Shown: positions 30,902 to 37,766 of the stretch, one piece after another | Numbering within the stretch: position 1 is the first letter of the stretch | How the letters are laid out: each line of letters starts with the position of its first letter | Assembly: GCA_905215055.1 (NCBI GenBank) | Contig: CAJMOH010000026.1 | Location: forward strand, 1-37,766 | DNA from: an uncultured bacterium | GTDB taxonomy: Bacteria > Bacillota > Clostridia > Oscillospirales > Acutalibacteraceae | DNA: 37,766 bases | Direction of reading: 5' to 3' | Translations under genes and position numbers: made by a program | The notes under the pieces: generated by a model | What the model was told of the DNA's origin: nothing | What the model saw: only the letters and a program-made list of their open reading frames with translations | Database searches by the model: none

Positions 30902-32119
30902 TTACAAGTTAAAGCCATCGGTGATACCATGTAGACGAGAGGTGTCCTTTTTAACATAGTACAGCTCTGTGATTTGCGAGGTGGAGTGGCCCAGCAGGTC
31001 TGCCACCTGGCGGGGTGTGAGAGATTTTATGCTCCCATCCTCTTGCTTAATGCCATTCACCAAGCTGGATGCGAACGTGTGGCGGAGTGAGTGCAGGCCC
31101 TTCTTTTCTATCCCCGCTGCTGCTAGGATGCGGTAGTACCTCTTGCGGAAATTCACGGGCCTGGTGAAGTTACCGTGCTCATCTGGCACCAGGGGCGTGT
31201 TCTCTCCGAAGTAGGCTTCTTTCCGCAAGTCCTGGATCATGGCGATGGTCGTGTCGTTGAGGGGCACGGTTCTCTTGCTGGTGGTCGATTTCAACTTGCC
31301 CACTTTCACATCCCGGCCTGGCTCTGCTTGTAGACCATCTCTGCGCCAAACCTCTTTTACACCTCTTTCGAGATGCAAAACTCTGCGTTCCAAGTCAATG
31401 TCACTGTTGAGGAGGCCCAGTAATTCGCCTGTTCGCAAGCCCGTGTTCAGCATGAGAATGTAGGCGGCTGCCTGTTGGTATTTGCGCTTACCGTTGGAGA
31501 AAGTAGAGAACGCCTCCCGCTTGAACTTGGCAATTTCAGTGGGTGTGAACACTGTCACCTGCTCTTGCTCAGGTAAACACTCCTTGTCCTGGGCGGCTAG
31601 GAAATTCGCTTTCTTCATCATAGGAACGGACTGCATGGGATTCTTCTGGATGAAATTTTCCTCCGTTAAGTAACGAAAGTATTCATTCAGCAGGATATGG
31701 ACTTTCTTCACTGTGGTGTAAGCGTAGCGCTGCTCCATCCAATGGTTGAGGACGGTTTTTAAGTCGGCGGCGGTGATATCCCCCACGATTTTCTCGCCAA
31801 TCAGTGGGAACACCTGGTGCTGGGCGGTACATTCCAGCCTGTCGTATGTCGTTCGCTCCACCGAGGGGAATTTGAAAATCTGCAGCCAATGCGCCAGGCT
31901 GTCCTTGAGCGTTTTCTGAGATTCGTCCGAGTTACGCACCTCTGCGTTGAATTGGGCGATGTAGTTGGTGATTTTCTGCTGGGCCTCCGTCTTGGTTTTA
32001 CTGGAGAACACTTTGCGCCTTTTGATGCCTTGCTCGTCAAAGTACCAGATGACGCTTTGCCAACGGCCATCGGTGCGGCGAAAGACGTTGCCGTTGGTGG
32101 TTAATCTCTTTTTTGGCAT
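30902..32119 (-). CDS. Tyrosine recombinase/integrase of element C
   Basis: This 405-residue integrase has the same length and layout as the one at 15457-16674: N-terminal NVFRRTDGRWQSVIWYFDEQ, catalytic Arg229 (TGLRTGELLGL), SKRTVPL, HSLRH (343-347), LGHS (376-379) and ELYYVK with Tyr387/388. All catalytic residues are present, so both integrases look functional. Differences cluster in the core-binding domain (for example SLAHWLQIFK versus SLTRWLQVFK, and HWMEQRYAYTTVKK versus HWMEEGYAYTRVKK). It starts at ATG 32117-32119. Its stop lies ~255 bp from the core site. Confidence 0.95.
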   Translation of the reverse strand: MPKKRLTTNGNVFRRTDGRWQSVIWYFDEQGIKRRKVFSSKTKTEAQQKITNYIAQFNAEVRNSDESQKTLKDSLAHWLQIFKFPSVERTTYDRLECTAQHQVFPLIGEKIVGDITAADLKTVLNHWMEQRYAYTTVKKVHILLNEYFRYLTEENFIQKNPMQSVPMMKKANFLAAQDKECLPEQEQVTVFTPTEIAKFKREAFSTFSNGKRKYQQAAAYILMLNTGLRTGELLGLLNSDIDLERRVLHLERGVKEVWRRDGLQAEPGRDVKVGKLKSTTSKRTVPLNDTTIAMIQDLRKEAYFGENTPLVPDEHGNFTRPVNFRKRYYRILAAAGIEKKGLHSLRHTFASSLVNGIKQEDGSIKSLTPRQVADLLGHSTSQITELYYVKKDTSRLHGITDGFNL

Positions 32120-32479
32120 CTTGCCGCCCCCCTTTCTTAACCACCAACACTACTCTAGAGGGTGCGGCAATGTCTACCCCTAGTTTTCGAACCGTGCGGA
32201 GAAAAATTGCCCCGCCTTTTGGTGAATTTACACCTGCCTGGGGCGGGGAATTTTCACGGGCCTATTCTTTGTTTATGCAGCGCAAATTTTGAGGTGGCCC
32301 CGTCCCTTGAGCAGAGGAAAAATGGCTAGGGGGTTCGGGGCTTAGCCCCGCCAAATGTGCACGGCGGACAGCCGAGCGCTCTGCTTGCCTTGCTGATAGC
32401 AGGAATCGCCAGAACCCCTATCGCGACACCGTTGAGAATGGCTCAACACTGGGAAATTTCGGCATCCACGACCCACAGC

Positions 32480-32602
32480 TTGACCCCAAGGCCCTAAAAT
32501 TGACCCCTAATTTTTGAGATTTTGACCCCTTGCGAAAAGCCCGTAGCGACCGGCTCTGCCGGGCGCTGTGAGCCGGGTGTGGGGCGGTTCACCGACCCAC
32601 AC
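32480..32602. other. Iteron-like boxes and paired hairpins, copy C
   Basis: TTGACCCC boxes start at 32480, 32500 and 32522, again 20 and 22 bp apart. The hairpins are CCGGCTC/GAGCCGG (32550-32576) and GTGTGGG/CCCACAC (32577-32602). Confidence 0.6.
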
Positions 32603-32878
32603 CCTTTAACCTGCTCTTTTTTCACACCTCCTCTTTACCGCTCAATGTTTGGATTATGCGAGCTGTCCTCAGTCCTCTCCAATCAGCCCACTGAGTGGAG
32701 AAAAAATCTCTTTTCCATCGAGGCCATCTCGTGCCTCACTGCGCTGCCTTTGCAGGCCCGTCTGGGCCTGCTTTTTCTTTTTCTGCCTGTCCTTTGCCCA
32801 TCAGCCTTACCTCACCCTCCTGTGGGAAGACGTTTTTCCTCTCACCCAGGTTTGCCAGTGCCCCTGGATTCGGACACA

Positions 32879-32984
32879 ACTGCCCCACACGGCTCCAACG
32901 GGGCGGGGAACCGGCTTCACTGGTGTCGTTTCTCCTACCTGGCTCTCAAAACCGCACACAGGGCCACACAGGGGCAAGTTTGGT
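32879..32984. repeat. ~110-bp element repeat, unit 4
   Basis: Same CCCCACACGGCTCCAACGGG-type start as unit 1. It ends two bases before the stop codon of the decayed helix-turn-helix gene. Confidence 0.55.
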
Positions 32985-32986
32985 TC

Positions 32987-33377
32987 TCACCGTTTTTTCT
33001 TGGGGTGCTTTGGGTCTGGTAGCGCTGCCAAATCTCGTTCCAGCTTGTAGTTTACTGCCTCTTGAATAGGCCGGATGGTAAATTGCAGGGTGCCGTTCCG
33101 AACTTTCCCATCTCGAGTCTGTACTTTTGTAGGTTCCACATCGATGAGCCGTTTGTCTTCCAACTGGCGAATGTGCTTAGCAACCGTGTTGGCGCTCATG
33201 CCAGTGTACTGGCTAATGCGTCCAATGCTTGGCCAGCACTGGTGCGTTTTCCTGTCCTCGCAGAACAGCAGGTAAGCATAAATAGCGATCTCTGGCGCTC
33301 AATCCCAGAGTGAAGATCTCGTTGGGCAGAAGGAAAAATCTTCCCCAACGGTGTTTCCTCTTGCAAGTTCTTCTCAT
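32987..33377 (-). pseudogene. Frameshifted element helix-turn-helix gene
   Basis: The minus-strand frame starts at ATG 33375-33377 with MRRTCKRKHRWGRFFLLPNE and IFTLGLSA, closely matching the intact gene at 17754-18146. A two-base deletion near 33288-33293 shifts the frame. The remaining part (SANTVAKHIRQLEDKRLID to PKKKR) is readable in another frame to the stop at 32987. The recognition helix survives in the second part only. Confidence 0.8.
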
Positions 33378-33481
33378 ATTATTTCAATCCCCCTCCCATT
33401 TATTTTTGAATTTTTGTTGACGAAGTCCTGTTTAAGCGGCTCAACTTTTGAGTAGGGGTAGCCCTGCTTTTTTTGGGAAGC

Positions 33482-33512
33482 AAAAGGCCGGGATTGCACC
33501 CGGTCTTTGCAT
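33482..33512 (-). terminator. Hairpin at chassis/cargo border, element C
   Basis: AAAGGCCGGG and CCCGGTCTTT pair over ten positions with one G-U. It lies just beyond the broken hypothetical gene and corresponds to 18255-18285 in element B. It is the last feature shared between the elements. Confidence 0.65.
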
Positions 33513-33529
33513 AAAATCTCATTTTCCTA

Positions 33530-34056
33530 TCACTCGTCCTCATGATCATCCAAAAACTCGAACTCCTCGTCCTTCTGCAAATCCTGGATCAGCGCAGTCA
33601 AATCGAACGTTTCCGCTTGGATATCATAGGTTTTTTGGTCTCATCACATTCAAAACGAAAGATCGTCTGGGCCTGCTCTTTCGGCAACTGGTCAAAATCA
33701 CCATAAAGTACCTGGTCGATGAACCCCTTCGACACCAGCTTTGCCGCAGAAAGCTCCTTGCCCGCATCTACCGGATGCTGGGCAAATCGGTCTATCCGCA
33801 ACAGGAGCCAAACATATTCCGTGGGCAAAGACACATCCTCATTGGGATCACGATTTCAGTAGGGCTGTAAAACGTGAAATGCCATCCTCGCCGCCTTTTG
33901 AAACTTGGAAAGCGCAAAATCATCGTCCCAAACCTCCCCAGATAAATCTTCCCAAAGGTCTGCCACATCCTGTAGAGAATCCTCGTCAAACTCCGAGTGG
34001 CCATAAAAGCCAACTGCTTCTCAATTTTCATCGTACACAAACTTGTCGATACTCAT
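33530..34056 (-). pseudogene. Broken hypothetical gene with two in-frame TGA codons and a frameshift
   Basis: From ATG 34054-34056 the minus strand reads MSIDKFVYDEN, TGA, EAVGFYGHSEFDEDSLQDVA and on to FHVLQPY, TGA, NRDPNEDVSLPTEYVWLLLR and on. A +1/-2-type shift near DETKK follows, after which YDIQAETFDLTALIQDLQKD continues to a stop at 33530. Apart from these three lesions the protein (~175 residues, acidic) is continuous. I do not recognise the family. Both stops are TGA, but nothing else in the window suggests recoding, so decay is the simple reading. Confidence 0.65.
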
Positions 34057-34084
34057 GCTGTTTCCTCTTTTTTAGCTTGTATCC

Positions 34085-34342
34085 TCATATTGTTTCCTGT
34101 ACATCCGGGCATTCCAGCCCAGCAGCGCAGGCAATATCCTCATCAATAGATTCAATAAACTCTTTTCGCAAACGCCTAGCTTCCCACTCCTTAGCAAAGA
34201 TGTGGTAGGCCATGCACATCTGTCCCAAATCCAAATATCCCTTCAGATAGCTGCTCACTGCCTGCAGCACCCGCTCGCTTTCTTTCAGTGGCTTACGGTA
34301 ATATTGTAGCTGGTGGGGTTGAACAAAACACGATTTTATCAT
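34085..34342 (-). CDS. Hypothetical protein, 85 aa
   Basis: A small basic/acidic mixed protein (VQPHQLQYYRKPLKESERVL, then AYHIFAKEWEARRLRKEFIE), probably helical. Its ATG overlaps the stop of the preceding gene (ATGA), which indicates translational coupling. The two could also be a single longer protein split by a frameshift. Family not recognised. Confidence 0.5.
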   Translation of the reverse strand: MIKSCFVQPHQLQYYRKPLKESERVLQAVSSYLKGYLDLGQMCMAYHIFAKEWEARRLRKEFIESIDEDIACAAGLECPDVQETI

Positions 34343-35073
34343 CCGGGGAGCGCCCTCGCGTTCCTTTTCGAACTGATAGATAGCCGCTCCCCTTCTTTTC
34401 CCCCCTCAAACATTTGAGGGCTCAAGCCGTTTTCCAACAGCTCCTCCTCGTTCCAGCTTCCTATAAAATCCAGCACAGATGGAGTGCCATTACCTGTGTC
34501 CAAAATATCTCCTCGATGGAACGGTGTGGGCAACGGCAACCAGTACAACTGCAAGGGATGCGTACGATAACTTAAATCAGGAACAATTTCTGTCACTTGC
34601 TTCTCAGCATTCACGCAGAAAAAAAGAATTCCGTCGTGTCTCTGCTTTCCGCTCCAAGTTTTTGTCAGCCGCAAAGTGCCCTTCCCTTCAAATTCCTTCC
34701 AGTTTTTTTCTAAAAATTCCGACAGTGCTATCCCTTTACCTTTTTTATGGAGCCCATCCATTATAACGCTATATATCCCTGTTTCATCTTTCCGGCAAAC
34801 AACCTCCAACAATTCCCTCTGCTGTCCGATAAACTCCCGAACGGACTTGTGAAAGCTTTCTATTACGATCTTTTTCCCAGATTCAGTCTCGCCCGAAAAC
34901 AGACAGTCCGGCATGGCAGCAAGCAGTTCTTCCCTCGCTGCGATCTTCACCTCCAACGCCCTCTGCTGGTTTTCCTGAATCACATAGAACGCCTCCGGCA
35001 AGGTGAATTCGTAGTGGATTCCCTCCAAATACTCCCGCATATCCGGGCTTTCCAGCCATTCATATACATTCAT
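34339..35073 (-). CDS. Hypothetical protein, 244 aa
   Basis: It starts at ATG 35071-35073 (MNVYEWLESPDMREYLEG) nine bases after GGAAAGGAG; the open frame reaches 35127. It appears soluble, with no signal peptide or membrane segment. The middle (ESFHKSVREFIGQQRELLEV, then FLEKNWKEFEGKGTLRL) looks helical and the rest mixed. It lies divergent from the WYL regulator with a 114-bp gap and ahead of the 85-residue gene. I do not recognise the family; a role in the same module as the WYL/nuclease pair is possible only from position. Confidence 0.6.
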   Translation of the reverse strand: MNVYEWLESPDMREYLEGIHYEFTLPEAFYVIQENQQRALEVKIAAREELLAAMPDCLFSGETESGKKIVIESFHKSVREFIGQQRELLEVVCRKDETGIYSVIMDGLHKKGKGIALSEFLEKNWKEFEGKGTLRLTKTWSGKQRHDGILFFCVNAEKQVTEIVPDLSYRTHPLQLYWLPLPTPFHRGDILDTGNGTPSVLDFIGSWNEEELLENGLSPQMFEGGKEGERLSISSKRNARALPG

Positions 35074-35116
35074 TTTGACACGCTCCTTTCCAGATGTTAT
35101 GATAAAGTTATACCTA

Positions 35117-35142
35117 TTTGTGTCCATTTTTTGTGTCCGTTT
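35117..35142. promoter_or_regulatory. Tandem 13-bp repeats in the WYL divergent region
   Basis: TTTGTGTCCATTT is followed directly by TTTGTGTCCGTTT. They lie upstream of the WYL gene and over the probable promoter of the divergent gene (a TATAAC box is nearby on the minus strand), so they are candidate binding sites for the WYL regulator. Confidence 0.45.
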
Positions 35143-35143
35143 T

Positions 35144-35172
35144 TTTACCCACCAAGCAGGTTATCCTATAAT
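35144..35172 (+). promoter_or_regulatory. Candidate promoter of the WYL regulator gene
   Basis: TATAAT (35167-35172) is perfect; TTTACC, 17 bp upstream, is a weak -35. The predicted start site nearly touches the GGGAGG site, so the leader would be very short. Confidence 0.45.
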
Positions 35173-35187
35173 TCGGGAGGTGATCAC

Positions 35188-36252
35188 ATGGGTACTCAGC
35201 CAAAGAAATATTTGATCTTCCACATTCTGGACATTCTCAAGCGCTACACCGATGAGGGCCACCGGCTCTCTCAAAGGGAGATTGGGGAGATCTTAGAACG
35301 GGAGTACGACATGAAAGCGGACAGGAAATCCATCCGCCGGAACCTGCTGGATCTGATTGACCTGGGGTTTGACGTAGAGTGCAGCCAGTCGGTGCGGATA
35401 AAGTCCGACGGCGAGGAGGAACCGCTCCTCACCGATTGGTACTTGAACCGAGACTTCACCGATGGAGAGCTGCGCCTGCTTATCGACAGTCTGCTGTTTT
35501 CCAAGCACATCCCATACAGCCAGTGCCGGGAGCTGGTGGAAAAGCTGGAGGGCCTCTCCAACCGCTACTTCCGGGCCAGGGTGAAGCACATTGCCTCCCT
35601 GCCCCACAACCAGCCGGACAACCGCCAACTATTTTACACCATCGACGTCCTGGATGAAGCGATGGAGAAGGAGCGGCAGGTCAGCTTCCATTACTGCCAG
35701 GCAGGAATGGACCACCAGCTTCACCCCAGGCTGGATGGGACGGAAAGACCTAAGGAGTACACGGTCAATCCCTACCAGCTGGTGGCGGCCAACGGCCGGT
35801 ACTACCTCATTGCCAACACCGAGCCTCACTCCAATGTGTCTCACTACCGGGTGGACAGAATTACGGACATTCATCTGCTGGAAGCGCCTGTAAAAGATCC
35901 CAAACAAGTGCAAGGTCTGGAGCAGGGACTGGACTTGTCCCAGCACATGACGGAACACCCCTACCTCTTTGCCGGGGAGAGCATGCGGGTGATCTTCCGG
36001 GCGCAGAAGCATCTGCTCAACGACTTGGAGGACTGGTTCGGCGCAGGAGCGAAATACTCGAACGCAACGGAAAGCACCGTGGACGCGGCGGTGAAAGTCA
36101 ACGAGAACGCCATGTTTTACTGGGCTTTACAGTACGCCCCTTATGTGGAGGTATTGGAACCCTCTTCCCTGCGGCAGCGGGTGGGGAAAGCCTTGAAGGC
36201 AGCGGCGGGAAAATACGAGAAATCGCCGCACTGTGGAACAGTCGAAAAATGA
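35188..36252 (+). CDS. WYL-domain transcriptional regulator
   Basis: This 354-residue protein has an N-terminal winged helix-turn-helix (LSQREIGEILEREYDMKADR, then RKSIRRNLLDLIDLGF). A WYL domain follows from ~150 (VNPYQLVAANGRYYLIAN, HYRVDRITDIHLLE), then a C-terminal WCX-like region (VIFRAQKHLLNDLEDWFG). ATG 35188 follows GGGAGGTGATCAC; the frame is open for 147 codons upstream but without support. WYL regulators sense nucleic acids or nucleotides and often control phage-defence or DNA-damage genes. Its stop overlaps the upstream ATG of the nuclease frame (ATGA), consistent with an operon. Confidence 0.88.
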   Translation: MGTQPKKYLIFHILDILKRYTDEGHRLSQREIGEILEREYDMKADRKSIRRNLLDLIDLGFDVECSQSVRIKSDGEEEPLLTDWYLNRDFTDGELRLLIDSLLFSKHIPYSQCRELVEKLEGLSNRYFRARVKHIASLPHNQPDNRQLFYTIDVLDEAMEKERQVSFHYCQAGMDHQLHPRLDGTERPKEYTVNPYQLVAANGRYYLIANTEPHSNVSHYRVDRITDIHLLEAPVKDPKQVQGLEQGLDLSQHMTEHPYLFAGESMRVIFRAQKHLLNDLEDWFGAGAKYSNATESTVDAAVKVNENAMFYWALQYAPYVEVLEPSSLRQRVGKALKAAAGKYEKSPHCGTVEK

Positions 36253-36278
36253 CAGCACGAAAAAAGGAGAATGGATGT

Positions 36279-37331
36279 ATGAATTTGAAAAATAATCTTT
36301 TTAATTACGCTACAAGCGAGTTATCTCAGGACGCCTTTCTCTGCTGGCTGGCTTCCTACGCCCTGGAGGACGCGGAGCCGGACGCCGCGCTGCGGGCCTG
36401 TGCCAAAGAAATGCTGGAGCTGTTCGTGCCAGAGCTGAAGGGCCGCCCGTTCACGCTCGAGAATGTGGAACGGCAGGTAGGACACATTGACGTGCTGCTG
36501 ACCGCAGAGCTTGAGGGAACCATCTATAAGATCATTGTGGAGGACAAAACCTACACCAGAGAACACAGCAACCAGCTGGCACGCTACATGAAAGAAGTAC
36601 AGGAAAAATACCCAACCTGTATTCCCTGCGGCGTCTATTATAAAACTGGATTCCAGTCCGATCTTTCGGCTGTCAGTGAGGCAAAGTATCAGTATGTTTC
36701 CCTCGAGATGATGCTAAACCTGTTCAGGCCCTATGTGGAAAAGACCAACAGCCAAATTTTCCGCGACTACTATGGGTACTGGATTACATATCTAGAAAAT
36801 GCGCAGCGGTATCAGGAACTCCCCCCGGCGCAATGGAGCAGCGGCCAATGCTACTGCTTTTTCGATGCGCTGCAAAACAGCGATTTTTTGATGGGGCAGT
36901 ACGCCTGGATCGGCTACGGTTATGTGGCCAATCAATCGGGAGGATTCCAGGGAATCTGGCTGGGACCGGAAAATGACCGGTTTGATATTCTTGGCGTCAA
37001 CTGCGCATTATATTTTCAGGTGGAATCCGTCAGCAAAAACGGTGTCCGCACCTTTCCTATCCGGTTAAAATTGGAACCCAAGGCGCCCGCAAAGCTTCCA
37101 ATACCGCTCAAGGAAATTCGAAACGCGGTGCTTTACGATGAAAATGGGAAATACCGTCCAGGGGACTTTGGCTTTCAGAAGCCCCCGCGTCTAGGCAGCG
37201 GCGCAACCATGACCATTGCCGAGTACACGATGAACGCTTCCAGCCTCGAGACAAGCGAACAGCTGCGCGCCGCTCTTGCTGCTGCGTACAAAGAATATTC
37301 GCGTTTCCTAAATTCTCTAAAATGCCTGTGA
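36279..37331 (+). CDS. PD-(D/E)XK nuclease superfamily protein
   Basis: This 350-residue protein has an N-terminal domain with the nuclease core: QVGHIDVLLTAELEG (Asp71) and KIIVEDKTYT (Glu88, Lys90), i.e. D-(X)n-ExK, followed by a helix with QLARYMKEV. The C-terminal ~180 residues carry an uncharacterised domain (FFDALQNSDFLMGQYAWIGY, LKLEPKAPAKLPIPLK). It resembles the PD-(D/E)XK_4 family of unknown function. I use ATG 36279 after AAAGGAG; the frame is open from 36249, overlapping the WYL stop. A terminator follows. With the WYL regulator it forms a two-gene candidate defence operon. Confidence 0.82.
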   Translation: MNLKNNLFNYATSELSQDAFLCWLASYALEDAEPDAALRACAKEMLELFVPELKGRPFTLENVERQVGHIDVLLTAELEGTIYKIIVEDKTYTREHSNQLARYMKEVQEKYPTCIPCGVYYKTGFQSDLSAVSEAKYQYVSLEMMLNLFRPYVEKTNSQIFRDYYGYWITYLENAQRYQELPPAQWSSGQCYCFFDALQNSDFLMGQYAWIGYGYVANQSGGFQGIWLGPENDRFDILGVNCALYFQVESVSKNGVRTFPIRLKLEPKAPAKLPIPLKEIRNAVLYDENGKYRPGDFGFQKPPRLGSGATMTIAEYTMNASSLETSEQLRAALAAAYKEYSRFLNSLKCL

Positions 37332-37395
37332 AAAAGTTGGGAGAGGTACCTGCGGGGTTGCTCGTGGGCACATTTTATTGTAGCCTTTAGGCTTA

Positions 37396-37432
37396 AACAC
37401 CCCCGCGCAGCAGGAATGCTGGCGGGGGTGTT
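37396..37432. terminator. Bidirectional terminator
   Basis: AACACCCCCGC (37396-37406) pairs with GCGGGGGTGTT (37422-37432), with an inner CAGCA/TGCTG stem. A T-run follows on the plus strand (AATTTTTTTA). It separates the converging nuclease and SLH genes. Confidence 0.85.
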
Positions 37433-37443
37433 CTACAATTTTT

Positions 37444-37766
37444 TTACGGAACAATTATTGTGTCGAATTGCATCAGGATACTAGCCGCTTGCGCTCTGGT
37501 TCCAATGCCTGCCGCGTCGATGGTGCCATCGTCATGGCCGTTAATCAGCTTGTTGCCGTTGGCCCAGGACATGGCTGCTTCCGCCCAATCAGCAATAGAA
37601 CCAGCGTCAGGGAACGTAGAAAGGTCGCCCTCTGCCGTTAAATCATAGCCCTTGTACTTGGCGTAGTTATAAAGCATCTGGGCAAACTCCTGGCGGGTGA
37701 TGCTGTCTGTTGGCTGGAAGGTGCCGTCCCCGTAGCCAGTGGCCACGCCGGTTTCAGCGGCCCAGG
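37444..37766 (-). CDS. S-layer homology (SLH) domain protein, C-terminal part
   Basis: The gene runs off the right edge of the window. The visible 107 residues contain most of one SLH repeat (WAAETGVATGYGDGTFQPTD, SITRQEFAQMLYNYA) and a second (WAEAAMSWANGNKLINGHDD, then GTRAQAASILMQF), ending IIVP. SLH domains hold exported proteins to the cell wall. The last ~20 residues match the SLH tail in the chimeric remnant at 18293-18366 of element B, so related SLH genes have been near element borders more than once. Confidence 0.88.
   Translation of the reverse strand, partial: WAAETGVATGYGDGTFQPTDSITRQEFAQMLYNYAKYKGYDLTAEGDLSTFPDAGSIADWAEAAMSWANGNKLINGHDDGTIDAAGIGTRAQAASILMQFDTIIVP

Larger units (their letters stand above)
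32150..32986. repeat. Conserved element noncoding block, copy C
   Basis: It follows the same order as copy B: CCCCTAGTTTTC start, GGGGCGGGG hairpin, CGGGGC/GCCCCG hairpin (~32337), TTGACCCC boxes, paired hairpins, and one ~106-bp unit. A one-base deletion at ~32412-32415, compared with copies A and B, breaks the minus-strand frame that is open there, which argues against that frame being a conserved protein. Confidence 0.7.
30602..37766. mobile_element. Integrative element C (right end outside window)
   Basis: It starts at the second tRNA-Trp-derived core and repeats the chassis order: hairpin, integrase, noncoding block, helix-turn-helix gene (frameshifted) and border hairpin (33482-33512). 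Its cargo has nothing in common with elements A and B: a decayed hypothetical gene, two coupled hypothetical genes, a WYL regulator, a PD-(D/E)XK nuclease-like gene and an SLH protein. No third core is seen before the window ends. Confidence 0.7.

Noticed and set aside
34747..35187. N-terminal extension of the WYL protein
   Set aside because: The extra 147 codons overlap the divergent gene and promoter region; a strong GGGAGG site marks ATG 35188.
1..37766. Conjugative element (ICE) with transfer genes
   Set aside because: No relaxase, coupling protein or type IV secretion gene is visible in complete element B or in the visible parts of A and C.

Overview
The window looks like an accessory island from a gut-type Clostridia (Bacillota), most likely of the Oscillospirales/Lachnospirales kind. 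Reasons: strong GGAGG ribosome binding sites, LplB/LplC-type sugar importers without an ATPase gene, many short carbohydrate loci each with its own regulator, and S-layer homology (SLH) sequence. I cannot name the genus from sequence alone.

The main feature is a tandem series of at least three related integrative elements, all in the same orientation. Two complete att-like sites (15166-15210 and 30602-30646) are identical 45-bp copies of the 3' half of a tRNA-Trp gene, from the CCA anticodon loop through the encoded CCA end. Each is followed by a strong hairpin, a minus-strand tyrosine integrase, a conserved ~1 kb noncoding block and a small helix-turn-helix gene. The noncoding block holds three TTGACCCC iteron-like boxes at fixed 20 and 22 bp spacing, two adjacent hairpins and a ~105-110 bp repeat. 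A third copy of this chassis, without its integrase, starts at the left edge of the window. No relaxase or type IV secretion gene is visible.

Element A (1 to ~15.2 kb, left end outside) carries two cargo blocks. The first is a probable arabinose-oligosaccharide locus: an unusual XRE helix-turn-helix/GH51 arabinofuranosidase fusion, a lipoprotein binding protein, two permeases, a Gfo/Idh/MocA oxidoreductase and an AraC regulator. The second is a dipeptide locus: CocE/S15-type hydrolase, DUF819 membrane protein and dipeptide epimerase, divergent from an XRE-cupin regulator.

Element B (~15.2-30.6 kb) carries one long minus-strand gene series divergent from a LacI regulator: two GH32-like enzymes, LplB/LplC permeases, a binding lipoprotein, an aldo/keto reductase, a class II ketose-bisphosphate aldolase, a PfkB kinase and the truncated start of a sugar isomerase. 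The isomerase start is joined to the tail of an SLH-protein gene at the chassis/cargo border. The LacI intergenic region has two divergent consensus-like promoters, two operators with a central CG and a pair of long tandem hairpins.

Element C (30.6 kb to the right edge) has a decayed helix-turn-helix gene, a broken hypothetical gene, two coupled hypothetical genes divergent from a WYL-domain regulator, a PD-(D/E)XK nuclease-family gene and the C-terminus of an SLH protein. The WYL/nuclease pair is a candidate defence module. Overall, the window shows a repeated integrase chassis at one tRNA site with interchangeable cargo, mostly nutrient-acquisition loci.
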